Source: Corynebacterium gallinarum (GTDB lineage: Bacteria > Actinomycetota > Actinomycetes > Mycobacteriales > Mycobacteriaceae). Taken from it: a stretch of 64,000 bases of DNA. Below the pieces are notes generated by a model. That model saw nothing but the letters and a program-made list of their open reading frames with translations. It searched no databases and was not told where the DNA came from. Shown here piece after piece: positions 28,294-37,327 of the stretch; position 1 is the stretch's first letter; every line of letters begins with the position of its first letter. The translations under genes and the position numbers were made by a program. The stretch is taken from the NCBI RefSeq assembly GCF_014837045.1, contig NZ_JACSPR010000004.1:153158-217157 (forward strand), given 5' to 3'.

Positions 28294-28574
28294 TTGCGTA
28301 GGGCGTCGATGAGCTCATCCTTCTTCATTGTTGAGCGTCCGTGGATCTCCAGTTCGGCTGCGCGTGCGCGTAGTTCCTCCACCGTCCAGTCCTCATAGCT
28401 GCCCGCCTTGCCGCCCTTCTCCCCCACCTCCTCACGGGAGGTGTTCGCGGCGGCGTTGGCGATGCGGGCGGCCTTCTCCTTGCTCGCCCCTTCCTCACGC
28501 AGCTCCTCATAGAGCTCGCCGTCCTTCACGGATGGTCCGCCTGGGGTCTTGTCCGGGTTCTTATCCTGTGCCAT
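28287..28574 (-). CDS. Small Rho_N/SAP-domain protein
   Basis: A 95-residue protein, MAQDKNPDKTPGGPSVKDGE at the start and a C-terminal Rho_N-like helix-extended-helix unit (SYEDWTVEELRARAAELEIH and MKKDELIDALRNH). It is highly charged and has no signal, so a nucleic-acid-binding role is inferred from the domain. Start ATG 28574 is chosen; the longer open frame to 28652 reads into low-quality coding sequence. It ends inside the MFS gene. Confidence 0.8.
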   Translation of the reverse strand: MAQDKNPDKTPGGPSVKDGELYEELREEGASKEKAARIANAAANTSREEVGEKGGKAGSYEDWTVEELRARAAELEIHGRSTMKKDELIDALRNH

Positions 28575-28750
28575 GTCCCCCACGATACGAGCCATGCGGG
28601 GTGACCGCCACCACAATTGCCCCTCCCGGGAGGCGGGGCCCGGAAAGCGCATCCGCTAAAACAACCCGCGTGACCACCTCCGGTCCAGTATTCTCAACTC
28701 CTAGATAACGCGTACCTGTTGCTTGGAGTTTTCTACCTCGAGGACCGCCC

Positions 28751-29653
28751 ATGAGACGCAGTGCCATCGCCGTCAGCACCGCCGCCCTGATGATCACCGG
28801 CGGGGTGCTGATGGCAGGCTGTGGGATCGATGCCGATGTGGCGGCCTCGACGGTTGCTGGCAAGTCACCGGCCCCGCAGGGCGCCACCACGTCGCCGACC
28901 GTGCCGATGGCCACACCAACCCCGGAGGAGGTCCCCGAGACCACCCTGGATCCCACGCCGGAACTCCCGGCGCCCAGCCCGGAGCTGGCGCAGGAACGGG
29001 TGCACGAATCAGGGGAGGAACCGGTGGAGGGGCCGGTCGATGAACTGGTGGAGCTTGCAGGCTATGTGCAACCGGGGAACCAGATCCTCAACCTCGACAA
29101 CGGGTATGCCTGTTCCGCGGGGTGGTTCGCCGGTGTCGGGGATCGTCGGTTCGTCATCACCGCGGGGCACTGTGGTGCAGCGGGGGACCTGTTTGCGGCA
29201 GCGGATGGTGAGGGCAACTATCCCGTCATCGGGTCCATGGTGGAGTCCTATGTCAATGGTTCCGATGCCGGTATCTTCGGGGCGGATATCGGCCTGATCG
29301 AGCTGTATCCCACCACGATCGCCAACGCCGGCCTGCCCACCCACGGGGCAGTGGCCGGGTGGCAGGATATCGCCTGGTTGGAGGCCACCCGCCCGGAGAT
29401 CTGCCGGGTGGGGTACCGCACAGGGTTATCCTGCGGTCCGTACTCCGGCCCGGGCCATGAGGGACAGTTCTACTACCAGGGCTCCACCAGCGCCGGTGAC
29501 AGTGGTGGGCCCGTGTTCGCCCTCTACGGGGGCCAGCTGTGGGCGGTGGGTGTGACCTCCGCGCATGACTTCTCTCTCCCGGCTGCAGTGAGCATGTCCA
29601 TCGGGAACTGGATGCCCGGGTGGGGGCTCACCCTCTACACCAACGGAAGCTGA
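28751..29653 (+). CDS. Secreted trypsin-like serine protease lipoprotein
   Basis: A 300-residue exported protein. The signal peptide ends in a lipobox (VLMAGC, Cys24), followed by a Thr/Pro/Glu-rich spacer of about 75 residues. The catalytic domain shows the chymotrypsin-fold triad: His in VITAGHCG, Asp in GADIGLIEL and Ser in GDSGGPV. Four cysteines could form two disulfides (ACSAGW with GHC; ICRVGY with LSCGPY). It should be anchored to the outer face of the membrane. The 3' end overlaps the convergent DUF4265-type gene by 19 bp. Confidence 0.9.
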   Translation: MRRSAIAVSTAALMITGGVLMAGCGIDADVAASTVAGKSPAPQGATTSPTVPMATPTPEEVPETTLDPTPELPAPSPELAQERVHESGEEPVEGPVDELVELAGYVQPGNQILNLDNGYACSAGWFAGVGDRRFVITAGHCGAAGDLFAAADGEGNYPVIGSMVESYVNGSDAGIFGADIGLIELYPTTIANAGLPTHGAVAGWQDIAWLEATRPEICRVGYRTGLSCGPYSGPGHEGQFYYQGSTSAGDSGGPVFALYGGQLWAVGVTSAHDFSLPAAVSMSIGNWMPGWGLTLYTNGS

Positions 29654-30057
29654 TCCCCCGGGGCAATGTGGACTACATCCTGATCCACCAAATCATCCAG
29701 GAGGACCCCCAGTCCGGGCACGGGTGAATCCGGGGCGATGTTCACCGCGAGCATCTCGGACAGGGGCTGATCCACCCGCAGCCCCAACGCCTCGAGGTGG
29801 GCGCGGACATGGTGGAGGGCCACCGGATCGACCAGCAGGCGGAGGGTGGAGTTGCCACCGGGGATGGCCACGGCCTGGAACTCCAGGATCTCGTCGACCG
29901 GGTCGGCTACGATGACGTCGCCAAGCGCGACCCCGGTGCACAGCGCCGGGATGGAGCAGACCAGCCAGTGGGGTCCGTCGAGCTTTTCGACGACCACCTC
30001 CTCCGACTCCACGCCACCGATCCCCAGGGGAATGCGGAGTTTCACCTGCTCGCCCAC
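29635..30057 (-). CDS. DUF4265-like protein
   Basis: A 140-residue cytoplasmic protein. The pattern EKLDGPHWLVCSIPALCTGVALGDVIVADP followed by GGNSTLRLLV matches my recall of DUF4265 proteins. Start GTG 30057 has GGGAGGA 7 bp upstream. Function is unknown. It lies between two genes for secreted proteins and is convergent with the protease. Confidence 0.75.
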   Translation of the reverse strand: MGEQVKLRIPLGIGGVESEEVVVEKLDGPHWLVCSIPALCTGVALGDVIVADPVDEILEFQAVAIPGGNSTLRLLVDPVALHHVRAHLEALGLRVDQPLSEMLAVNIAPDSPVPGLGVLLDDLVDQDVVHIAPGDQLPLV

Positions 30058-30147
30058 CGCACGTTCCTCCCTTGCTCTAGACCATCACGTCATCCGTACT
30101 GTACATTTCTTTAAAAATTCCGCTGATGGGCCTGATAGGAGCATGAG

Positions 30148-30864
30148 ATGCACCGAAGAGCAACCACCCTCATTGTCGCCGGTGCCACCGCGATGATGGG
30201 GTTGACGACCCTGCCGACCGCGCAGGCGGCCACCACCACCATCGACAACGGCACGTGCACCTTCAACTACAGTGCGGCGGATCTGGAGAATATCCGGGCC
30301 GACCTGGTGACCACCCACCCCCATGCCATGGCCGTCTACAGCTGGGGGGAGGACGATATCGCCACCGTGGAGGAGATCCGGGCGGAGCTTCCCACACAGC
30401 TGGTACCTGCCCAGGCCTGGGCATATGCCTATCACGACTACCGGATGCGCTTCGGTGCGGAAACCGATGTGCTCCGGATCATCACCTCAGGACAGGGGTC
30501 GGACACACTCGCACCCACCCAGGAGGCGCTCTATCAGGAATTGCAGGATTCCCGCGATCCGGTCGGGGATTTCATCGACAGCATCCTTTACCCCGACCGG
30601 GGTTCCTACGGTCTCCTGTCGCCGGAGGAACAAGATGACCTGCGGGAGCAGGCTGAATCCACCCTGGAGCATGAGGCTCTGTTCGCCTCCTACTACAAGT
30701 ACGAGGCGTTCCGGTGGGCACTGCACAAATCCTGTTTCCAGGAACGCCCCGGGGAGGTTGAGTACCTCCCCGGTGGGCTGACGTTCCGTGAGGTGTTTGA
30801 CGCCAGCCCAGCCAAGCCGGACACCCCGCCGGTGGCAGGGGGATCCAGCGTCGGGTCATCCTAA
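30148..30864 (+). CDS. Secreted hypothetical protein
   Basis: A 238-residue protein with a Sec signal peptide (MHRRATTLIVAGATAMMG, cleavage after AQA at about residue 27). The mature part is acidic and helical, with only two cysteines (GTCTF near the start, HKSCF near the end) that probably pair. The tail is Pro/Gly/Ser-rich. No family is recognised. ATG 30148 has TAGGAG upstream. It is convergent with clpB. Confidence 0.8.
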   Translation: MHRRATTLIVAGATAMMGLTTLPTAQAATTTIDNGTCTFNYSAADLENIRADLVTTHPHAMAVYSWGEDDIATVEEIRAELPTQLVPAQAWAYAYHDYRMRFGAETDVLRIITSGQGSDTLAPTQEALYQELQDSRDPVGDFIDSILYPDRGSYGLLSPEEQDDLREQAESTLEHEALFASYYKYEAFRWALHKSCFQERPGEVEYLPGGLTFREVFDASPAKPDTPPVAGGSSVGSS

Positions 30865-30882
30865 GCGGCGCGCCCGCGGGAG

Positions 30883-33441
30883 TTACTGCTCCCTGGAGAC
30901 ATCCAGGTGCTGGCCTCCGTCGGCGACGTCGACAAGCACGCGGTCACCGTCGCGGATCTCACCGGCCAGCAGCTCCTTGGCCAGCTTGTCACCAATGGCC
31001 TGCTGGATGAGCCTGCGCAGCGGGCGGGCACCGTAGGCCGGATCATAACCGCGCTCGGCCAGCCACAGCTTCGCCGCATCCGAGACCCGCAGGGTGAGGC
31101 GACGACCCGACAGACGATCGGCCAACTGGTCGATCTGGATCTCGACGATGCTGGCCAGCTGCTCCTGTGACAGCGGGTCGAAGATCACGATGTCATCGAG
31201 CCTGTTGATGAACTCCGGCTTGAAGGCCATCTTCACCGCGTCCATCATCTGCTCCCGTGTGCCGCCGGCACCCAGGTTGGAGGTCAGGATCAGGATGGTG
31301 TTGCGGAAGTCCACCGTGCGACCCTGGCCGTCGGTGAGGCGACCGTCGTCAAGCACCTGCAGGAGGATGTCGAAGACGTCCGGGTGAGCCTTCTCCACCT
31401 CGTCGAACAGCACCGCCGTGTACGGGCGACGTCGCACCGCTTCGGTGAGCTGACCACCCTGGTCGTAGCCGACGTATCCCGGAGGGGCACCGACCAGACG
31501 TGCCACGGAGTGCTTCTCCGAGTACTCCGACATGTCGATGCGCACCATGGCACGTTCATCATCGAAGAGGAACTCGGAGACCGCCTTGGCCAGCTCCGTC
31601 TTACCCACACCGGTGGGTCCGAGGAAGAGGAAGGAACCGGTCGGACGGTTCGGATCCGCCACACCCGCACGGGAACGGCGCACCGCATCGGAGACCGCGG
31701 TGACCGCCTCGTGCTGGCCGACGACCCTCTTGCCCAGGACACGTTCCATGTGGAGCAGTTTCTCGGTCTCGCCCTGCATCATCTTGCCCGCAGGGATACC
31801 CGTCCACGCGGAGACGACCTCAGCGATGACATCCGGGGTGACCTCCTCGGTGAGCATGGAGTTGTCCGCACCGCCGATCTTGCCCTCTGCCTCGGCGATC
31901 TTCTTCTCCAACTCGGGGATGCGACCGTAACGCAGCTCAGCGACGCGGCCGTAATCACCCTCGCGCTCGGCGATGTCGGACTCGGAGCGCAGCGCCTCGA
32001 GTTCCTCCTTGGATTCGCGGACGTCATCGATGGCGGTCTTCTCATTCTGCCAGCGGGCTTTGAGCTCAGAGAGCTTCTCGCGCTCGTCGGCAAGCTCGGA
32101 ACGCAGTCGCTCCAGACGCTCGCGGGAGGCGACGTCGGTCTCCTTGGTCAGGGCGACCTCCTCGATCTCGAGGCGTCGTACGATGCGCTCGAGCTCATCG
32201 ATCTCCTGCGGTGAGGAGTCGATCTCCATGCGGAGGCGTGAGGCGGCCTCATCGACCAGATCGATGGCCTTGTCGGGGAGGAAACGACTGGTGATGTACC
32301 GGTTGGACAGCTCGGCGGCGGCCACCAGTGCGGAGTCCTGGATGCGGACACCGTGGTGGACCTCATAGCGTTCCTTGAGGCCACGCAGGATACCCACGGC
32401 ATCCTCCACGCTCGGTTCACCGACGTAGACCTGCTGGAAACGACGTTCCAGGGCGGCGTCCTTCTCGATGTACTTGCGGTACTCGTTGAGGGTGGTGGCA
32501 CCGACCAGGCGCAGCTCACCGCGGGCGAGCAGCGGCTTGATCATGTTGCCGGCATCCATGGCGGATTCACCGGAGGCACCCGCACCGACGATGGTGTGCA
32601 GCTCATCGATGAAGGTGACGATCTCACCGTTGGCGCCCTTGATCTCATCGAGGACAGCCTTGAGGCGCTCCTCGAATTCACCGCGGTACTTCGCACCGGC
32701 GACCATGGAGCCGAGATCCAGGCTGACCAGGGTCTTGCCCTTGAGGGATTCCGGAACGTCACCGGCGACGATGCGGCGGGCCAGGCCCTCCACGATCGCG
32801 GTCTTACCCACACCGGGTTCACCGATGAGGACCGGGTTGTTCTTGGTGCGGCGGCTGAGCACCTGGACTACACGACGGATCTCCTGGTCACGGCCGATCA
32901 CCGGGTCGATCTTGCCCTCGCGGGCGAGTTTGGTCAGGTCGGTCGAGTACTTCTCCAGGGCCTGGAACTGCCCCTCCGGGTCCTGGGAGGTGACCTTCTG
33001 GGAACCACGGACGGACTGGAAGGCGGCCTTGATAGCATCATAGGTTGCTCCCCTGCCCGTGAGCAGGTCGGCGGCATCCGACTTGCCGCGTGCGATGCCC
33101 GCGAGGAGAACCTCGGTGGAGACATACTCATCACCGAGTTCACCGGCGAGTTCCTGGGATGCGGTCAGCGCATTGAGGGCATCACGGTTGAAGTTGGGGT
33201 TGGCCAGGTTGGAGCCGGAGGCCTTGGGGTAACCGTCGACCAGTTTCTGGGCCTCTGCCAGGACGGTCTTGGGATCAACGCCCGTGGCGGTCAGCACCGG
33301 GGCGGCAACGCCATCGGCCTGGTCCAGGATGGCCACCAGCAGGTGGGCCGGACGGATATCGGGGTTGCCGTTGGCGGAGGCCTGCTGCAGGGCTGCCTGC
33401 ATGGCCTCGGAGGTTTTGGTAGTTGGATTGAATGAACTCAT
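30883..33441 (-). CDS. clpB: ATP-dependent disaggregase ClpB
   Basis: An 852-residue Hsp100 chaperone that works with DnaK to rescue aggregated proteins. It has an N-terminal repeat domain (residues 1-150), a first AAA+ module with Walker [10 protein letters not shown] and Walker B VTFIDELH, the long coiled-coil middle domain (about residues 400-520), and a second AAA+ module with GPTGVGKTE and [14 protein letters not shown]. The ClpP-binding tripeptide is absent, as expected for ClpB. ATG 33441 has AAAGGA upstream. A HAIR operator at 33571-33595 places it under HspR. Confidence 0.98.
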   Translation of the reverse strand: MSSFNPTTKTSEAMQAALQQASANGNPDIRPAHLLVAILDQADGVAAPVLTATGVDPKTVLAEAQKLVDGYPKASGSNLANPNFNRDALNALTASQELAGELGDEYVSTEVLLAGIARGKSDAADLLTGRGATYDAIKAAFQSVRGSQKVTSQDPEGQFQALEKYSTDLTKLAREGKIDPVIGRDQEIRRVVQVLSRRTKNNPVLIGEPGVGKTAIVEGLARRIVAGDVPESLKGKTLVSLDLGSMVAGAKYRGEFEERLKAVLDEIKGANGEIVTFIDELHTIVGAGASGESAMDAGNMIKPLLARGELRLVGATTLNEYRKYIEKDAALERRFQQVYVGEPSVEDAVGILRGLKERYEVHHGVRIQDSALVAAAELSNRYITSRFLPDKAIDLVDEAASRLRMEIDSSPQEIDELERIVRRLEIEEVALTKETDVASRERLERLRSELADEREKLSELKARWQNEKTAIDDVRESKEELEALRSESDIAEREGDYGRVAELRYGRIPELEKKIAEAEGKIGGADNSMLTEEVTPDVIAEVVSAWTGIPAGKMMQGETEKLLHMERVLGKRVVGQHEAVTAVSDAVRRSRAGVADPNRPTGSFLFLGPTGVGKTELAKAVSEFLFDDERAMVRIDMSEYSEKHSVARLVGAPPGYVGYDQGGQLTEAVRRRPYTAVLFDEVEKAHPDVFDILLQVLDDGRLTDGQGRTVDFRNTILILTSNLGAGGTREQMMDAVKMAFKPEFINRLDDIVIFDPLSQEQLASIVEIQIDQLADRLSGRRLTLRVSDAAKLWLAERGYDPAYGARPLRRLIQQAIGDKLAKELLAGEIRDGDRVLVDVADGGQHLDVSREQ

Positions 33442-33570
33442 GTCGCAAAAATCCTTTCATCATTGCGCCAACCATGACCGGCTTCCCACCGGGACAGATC
33501 GTGTGAACCTTAAAAGGATCCACACAGGTCAGCGACCATTTTTTTGCTTACACCTATATCAACGCTTTCA

Positions 33571-33595
33571 AAGTTGAGTCTATTCCACTCAACTT
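33571..33595. promoter_or_regulatory. HAIR operator (HspR binding site) upstream of clpB
   Basis: Perfect 9-bp arms AAGTTGAGT / ACTCAACTT are separated by 7 bp (CTATTCC). This matches the HspR-associated inverted repeat (CTTGAGT-N7-ACTCAAG). A further half-site (AAGTTGAG) occurs near 33614. It lies about 130-155 bp upstream of the clpB start. Confidence 0.88.
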
Positions 33596-33728
33596 AAGGA
33601 ATGTGGTCATTATAAAGTTGAGCAGGCCAGGTTCAAGTTTAGCCACGAACCGGGATCCCGGCATCAGGGATCATCCCCAGTTTCCGCCCGCAGGGACCCC
33701 TAGCGGAGCACGCCCCATGGTGCTAGAA

Positions 33729-33746
33729 TTGTTGATATGACAACAA
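33729..33746. promoter_or_regulatory. RosR-type operator overlapping the start of the flavoprotein gene
   Basis: TTGTTGATATGACAACAA fits the RosR consensus of C. glutamicum (TTGTTGAYRYRTCAACWA) at 17 of 18 positions. It spans the ATG at 33737, and a TAGAAT hexamer (33724-33729) precedes that ATG by 7 bp. The arrangement suggests a leaderless transcript whose start is covered by the repressor. Confidence 0.72.
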
Positions 33747-34900
33747 ACTATGAGGCGATCATCATCGGCGCCGGCCAGGCAGGTCTTGCCGCGGCCCATG
33801 AACTGGCCCGGCGCGGACTGGAACCAGGCCAGGATTTCCAGGTGCTCGACTCCAATGACGGCCCCGGCGGCGCGTGGCGACACCGCTGGGATTCCCTCAC
33901 CCTGGGCAAGGCCCACGGCATCGCCGACCTACCGGGACTGCCCATGGACCACCCCGACCCCACCACACCCGCCTCCCAGCTGGTCACACAGTATTACGGT
34001 GCCTATGAGGAGACCTTCGATCTCCAGGTGGTCCGGCCGGTGAAGGTACGGTCGGTGTCCCCCACCGACCCGTCCGACCCCGCCTCCGCCCTGCTGGTGG
34101 AGGCGGAGGACGGTCGAACCTGGCAGACGCGGCATGTCCTCAATGCCACCGGCACGTGGACCAACCCCTATGTGCCCTATATCCCGGGTATCGATAAATT
34201 CACAGGCCGGCAGCTGCACACCGTCGGCTACACCCGCGCCTCCGATTTCGAGGGGCAGCGGGTGCTCGTGGTCGGCGGTGGCCTGAGCGCCGTGCAGTTC
34301 CTCCTGGAGATGGAAGGCATCGCCGACCTGACCTGGGCCACACGCCGGCCCCCGAACTTCACGGAGAAGAAATTCGACGACGGCTGGGGGCTTGCCGTGG
34401 AACGCGCGGTTAGGGAACGCACCCATTCCGGCAAGGCACCGGCCAGCGTCGTGCGCACAACGGGCATCCCCCAGTGGCCGGATTACATGGAAGGCGTGGA
34501 ACGGGGTCTGATTGTCAGCCGGGGCATGTTCGACGAGATCACACCCACCGGCGTGGTGTTCGGCGAACCCACCACCAGCCTCGCCCACGGCCTGGGCCCC
34601 TCCGCCAACAACCGCCTCGCGGTCCCCGCCAGCTGGGACCCCTACCCCGCCGGTACCGAGCTGGAGGTGGACGTGATCTTCTGGAACACCGGTTTCCGCC
34701 CAGCACTGCGCCACCTCGCCCCCATAAAACTGCGCGGCGATCGCGGCATCCTCATGAACGACGAGGTCTCCCCCGCCGCCGACGACCGCGTCCTGCTGGT
34801 CGGCTATGGATCCACCGCCTCCACCGTGGGCGCCACCCGCGCCGGGCGGATCGCCGGTCGGGTGGCGGCCAGGAGGCTGGGCCTGATGGGGCGGCGTTGA
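33737..34900 (+). CDS. NAD(P)/FAD-dependent oxidoreductase (CzcO-like)
   Basis: A 387-residue flavoprotein with two Rossmann motifs: AIIIGAGQAGLAAAHEL at residues 8-24 (FAD) and RVLVVGGGLSAVQFLLEM near residue 175 (NADPH). It has the flavin-monooxygenase-type GGAWRHRWDSL segment and a C-terminal DVIFWNTGFRP. There is no ribosome binding site before ATG 33737; TAGAAT 7 bp upstream suggests a leaderless mRNA. In C. glutamicum two oxidoreductase genes next to clpB belong to the RosR regulon, and a matching operator sits on this start. Confidence 0.88.
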   Translation: MTTNYEAIIIGAGQAGLAAAHELARRGLEPGQDFQVLDSNDGPGGAWRHRWDSLTLGKAHGIADLPGLPMDHPDPTTPASQLVTQYYGAYEETFDLQVVRPVKVRSVSPTDPSDPASALLVEAEDGRTWQTRHVLNATGTWTNPYVPYIPGIDKFTGRQLHTVGYTRASDFEGQRVLVVGGGLSAVQFLLEMEGIADLTWATRRPPNFTEKKFDDGWGLAVERAVRERTHSGKAPASVVRTTGIPQWPDYMEGVERGLIVSRGMFDEITPTGVVFGEPTTSLAHGLGPSANNRLAVPASWDPYPAGTELEVDVIFWNTGFRPALRHLAPIKLRGDRGILMNDEVSPAADDRVLLVGYGSTASTVGATRAGRIAGRVAARRLGLMGRR

Positions 34901-34925
34901 GCGCGCCGCGCGCCCCCAACGATAA

Positions 34926-34943
34926 TTGTTGACACATCAATTA
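34926..34943. promoter_or_regulatory. RosR-type operator upstream of the luciferase-like monooxygenase gene
   Basis: TTGTTGACACATCAATTA matches TTGTTGAYRYRTCAACWA at 17 of 18 positions and lies 21 bp before the ATG at 34965. A TTGACA element is included, so the site should overlap the promoter. Confidence 0.75.
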
Positions 34944-34964
34944 AGTAGTGGAAAGGTACCTGTC

Positions 34965-36011
34965 ATGAAGGCATTCGGATTCTTGAGTTTCGGCCATTAT
35001 CAGATCGGCCAGGAGCGCAGCATGCTTCACCAGGCCCTGGAACTGGCCAAGGAGGCAGATGCGATCGGTGTCAACGGCGCCTACTTCCGCGTCCACCACT
35101 TCGCACCACAGGGCGCGGCCCCCATGCCCCTGCTCGGCGCGATCATCGGTGCCACGAAGAACATCGAGGTGGGCACCGGCGTCATCGACATGCGGTATGA
35201 AAACCCCCTACACCTGGCAGAGGAGGCCGCAGCACTGAACCTGCTCGCCGACGGCAGAGTGGCCCTCGGCGTGTCCCGGGGATCACCCGAACCCGCTGAG
35301 AAGGGCTGGGAGGCCTTCGGGTACGCCACCGGCGAGGATGACCCCAAGGGTGCGGGCATGGCCCGGGAGAAGTTCCAGAATTTCATGGCAGCCATCGACG
35401 GTTATGGCATGGCCGTGGCCGCCGAGGACCAGTACCCACGCCTGTACCGCCCCGGCACCCCGCTGCCGATCTTCCCGCATGACCCACAGCTGCGGAAATC
35501 CATCTGGTGGGGTGCGGGTTCCCACAACACCGCCATCCAGGCGGCGAAGGATGGGGTGAACCTGATGAGTTCCACCCTGGTCTCCGAGGCCACCGGCCAG
35601 AGCCTGGCCGATCTGCAGTTCGACCAGATCCAGAACTACCGCGCCGCCTGGAAGGAGGCCGGCCACGACTGGACCCCGCGCGTGTCCGTCTCCCGTTCGG
35701 TCTTCCCCATCCTCACCGACCGCGACCGTGAACTCTTCGGCCTGCAGGGGCAGGGCGGGGATCAGATCGGCATCATCGATGACACCCACACCACCTTCGG
35801 CCGCACCTACGCCGGCACCCCGGATGAGCTCATCGACCAGCTCAAACAGGACAAGGCCGTCATGGATGCCGACACCCTCATGCTCACCGTGCCGAACCAG
35901 ATGGGCGTGGAACTCAATGCCTCCATCCTGCGCAACTTCGCCGAGCACGTCGCACCCGCCCTCGGGTGGGAGCCCAACACCCAGGGCCGGGTGACTGGTT
36001 ACGAGTTCTAA
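34965..36011 (+). CDS. Luciferase-like (LLM class) flavin-dependent monooxygenase
   Basis: A 348-residue protein of the bacterial luciferase superfamily. FGFLSFGHYQIGQERSMLHQ starts the barrel. AYFRVHHFAPQGAAPMPLLGAI, EEAAALNLLADGRVALGVSRGSPEP and SIWWGAGSHNTAIQAAKDGVNLM are typical flavin- and substrate-site segments. It needs reduced FMN from a partner reductase. The start at ATG 34965 has AAAGG 8 bp upstream. A RosR-type operator directly precedes it, in line with the C. glutamicum RosR regulon, which is rich in such enzymes. Confidence 0.9.
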   Translation: MKAFGFLSFGHYQIGQERSMLHQALELAKEADAIGVNGAYFRVHHFAPQGAAPMPLLGAIIGATKNIEVGTGVIDMRYENPLHLAEEAAALNLLADGRVALGVSRGSPEPAEKGWEAFGYATGEDDPKGAGMAREKFQNFMAAIDGYGMAVAAEDQYPRLYRPGTPLPIFPHDPQLRKSIWWGAGSHNTAIQAAKDGVNLMSSTLVSEATGQSLADLQFDQIQNYRAAWKEAGHDWTPRVSVSRSVFPILTDRDRELFGLQGQGGDQIGIIDDTHTTFGRTYAGTPDELIDQLKQDKAVMDADTLMLTVPNQMGVELNASILRNFAEHVAPALGWEPNTQGRVTGYEF

Positions 36012-36064
36012 CCCCCAGTTGGCAGGCGTGCCGGTCCGCCGCCCCAGCAGCGAAAAAGGGCACA

Positions 36065-37327
36065 ATGGACAACGTGACACCCCGACCGATGCGCCCTGTT
36101 ACCTCCCTCATTGAGGACAACCCGGACGTTTTCCTCGCAACAGTGATGTCCAGGCTGTCCACACTCGATCCCCTGGCATACACCTGCATTCCGCATGTGG
36201 ATGATCAGACCCACATCAGCATCACGGAACTGCTGGCCGCGATGTTGGACGGTGTCGGGGACGAGGGCGCGGTCGATCCCGGGACGGTGGAGTATTTCCG
36301 CGATCTCGCCCGGGACTACCGGCGTTTCGGTTTCACCCCGCAGACCTTCACCACCCTCGGTGAGTCCCTCCGCCTGGCACTGCGCGAGGTGGGTGAGGAT
36401 CTGCCGTTCGAGACGGAACTATTCGCCGAACGCGCCATCACCGCCACCACATCCGAGATGGCCGCCGCCGCCCAGGAGTCCATCGATGCCGGTATCCCCG
36501 CCGCCACCGACGCGACGGTGGTGCAGGTGGAACGACGCAGTCGGCGCTTCATCGTCGTGCGCCTGGAGGCCGATGGCCCCTTGAGTTATTTCCCCGGCCA
36601 GTACCTGCCGGTCACCGCGGGGTATCTGCAGAATTCCTGGCGTTTCCTCTGCCCGTCGATCCCGGCGAATGAATGGGGCCAGGTGGAATTCCACATCCAG
36701 ACCGGCGATGACGAGGCCCTGCGCCTGCTCGCCGGTTCCCAACCGGGTGACCGGTGGTCCATCGGGCTGGGGCAGGGCGAGTTCGGTCAGCGTCTCTTCG
36801 GGGCCGGTTCCGCGCTTGTCGACGCCTCCCCCGGCGCGGTCACCGGCGACGGTGAGCCCGGGGACGACGGTGACCACGGGGATGGGGGCGGCGTCGATAA
36901 GCAGGACGACCTGCTGTTCATCGCCTACGGCACCGGGCTGGCGCCGCTGCGGGCGATGATGTTCGAGCTGATGACCCGCACGTATCCCCCGCGCCTGCAC
37001 TTCTTCGTCGGTGCGGAATACCCCGGTGAGCTGTATGAACTGATGGGGCTGTGGAATTTCGCGGCGACCTGCCCATGGCTGTCGGTGGTGCCGGTGACCA
37101 CCAACGCCGAGGACGCCTGGTGGGTGCAGGCCACCGAGGCCTCACAACCGCCCCGGGGCCTGCACCTGACCCAGGTGGGGCAGATGGCGGAGATTGTCAC
37201 CAGCGTCGGCTCGTGGGCGGACCGGGATGTCCTCATCGCGGGGCCCGAGCAGATGGCGCGGGATATCCGGCGCGCCCTGATCAGGCGTGGCACCCCGCGC
37301 GACCGGATCGAGCACCTGGAGTTCTAG
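36065..37327 (+). CDS. Flavohemoprotein-like oxidoreductase with degenerate globin domain
   Basis: A 420-residue protein. Residues 1-150 align with a globin domain (ARDYRRFGFTPQTFTTLGESLRLAL corresponds to the F-G region), and residues 155-420 form a ferredoxin-reductase module: YFPGQYLPVTAG for FAD, FIAYGTGLAPLRAMM for NAD(P). The position of the heme-binding proximal His is Tyr85 and the usual Tyr at 95 is Phe. An Asp/Gly-rich insertion of about 30 residues sits before the NAD motif. A flavohemoglobin-like gene follows clpB in M. tuberculosis too. ATG 36065 is chosen. It is probably not a normal NO dioxygenase. Confidence 0.82.
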   Translation: MDNVTPRPMRPVTSLIEDNPDVFLATVMSRLSTLDPLAYTCIPHVDDQTHISITELLAAMLDGVGDEGAVDPGTVEYFRDLARDYRRFGFTPQTFTTLGESLRLALREVGEDLPFETELFAERAITATTSEMAAAAQESIDAGIPAATDATVVQVERRSRRFIVVRLEADGPLSYFPGQYLPVTAGYLQNSWRFLCPSIPANEWGQVEFHIQTGDDEALRLLAGSQPGDRWSIGLGQGEFGQRLFGAGSALVDASPGAVTGDGEPGDDGDHGDGGGVDKQDDLLFIAYGTGLAPLRAMMFELMTRTYPPRLHFFVGAEYPGELYELMGLWNFAATCPWLSVVPVTTNAEDAWWVQATEASQPPRGLHLTQVGQMAEIVTSVGSWADRDVLIAGPEQMARDIRRALIRRGTPRDRIEHLEF

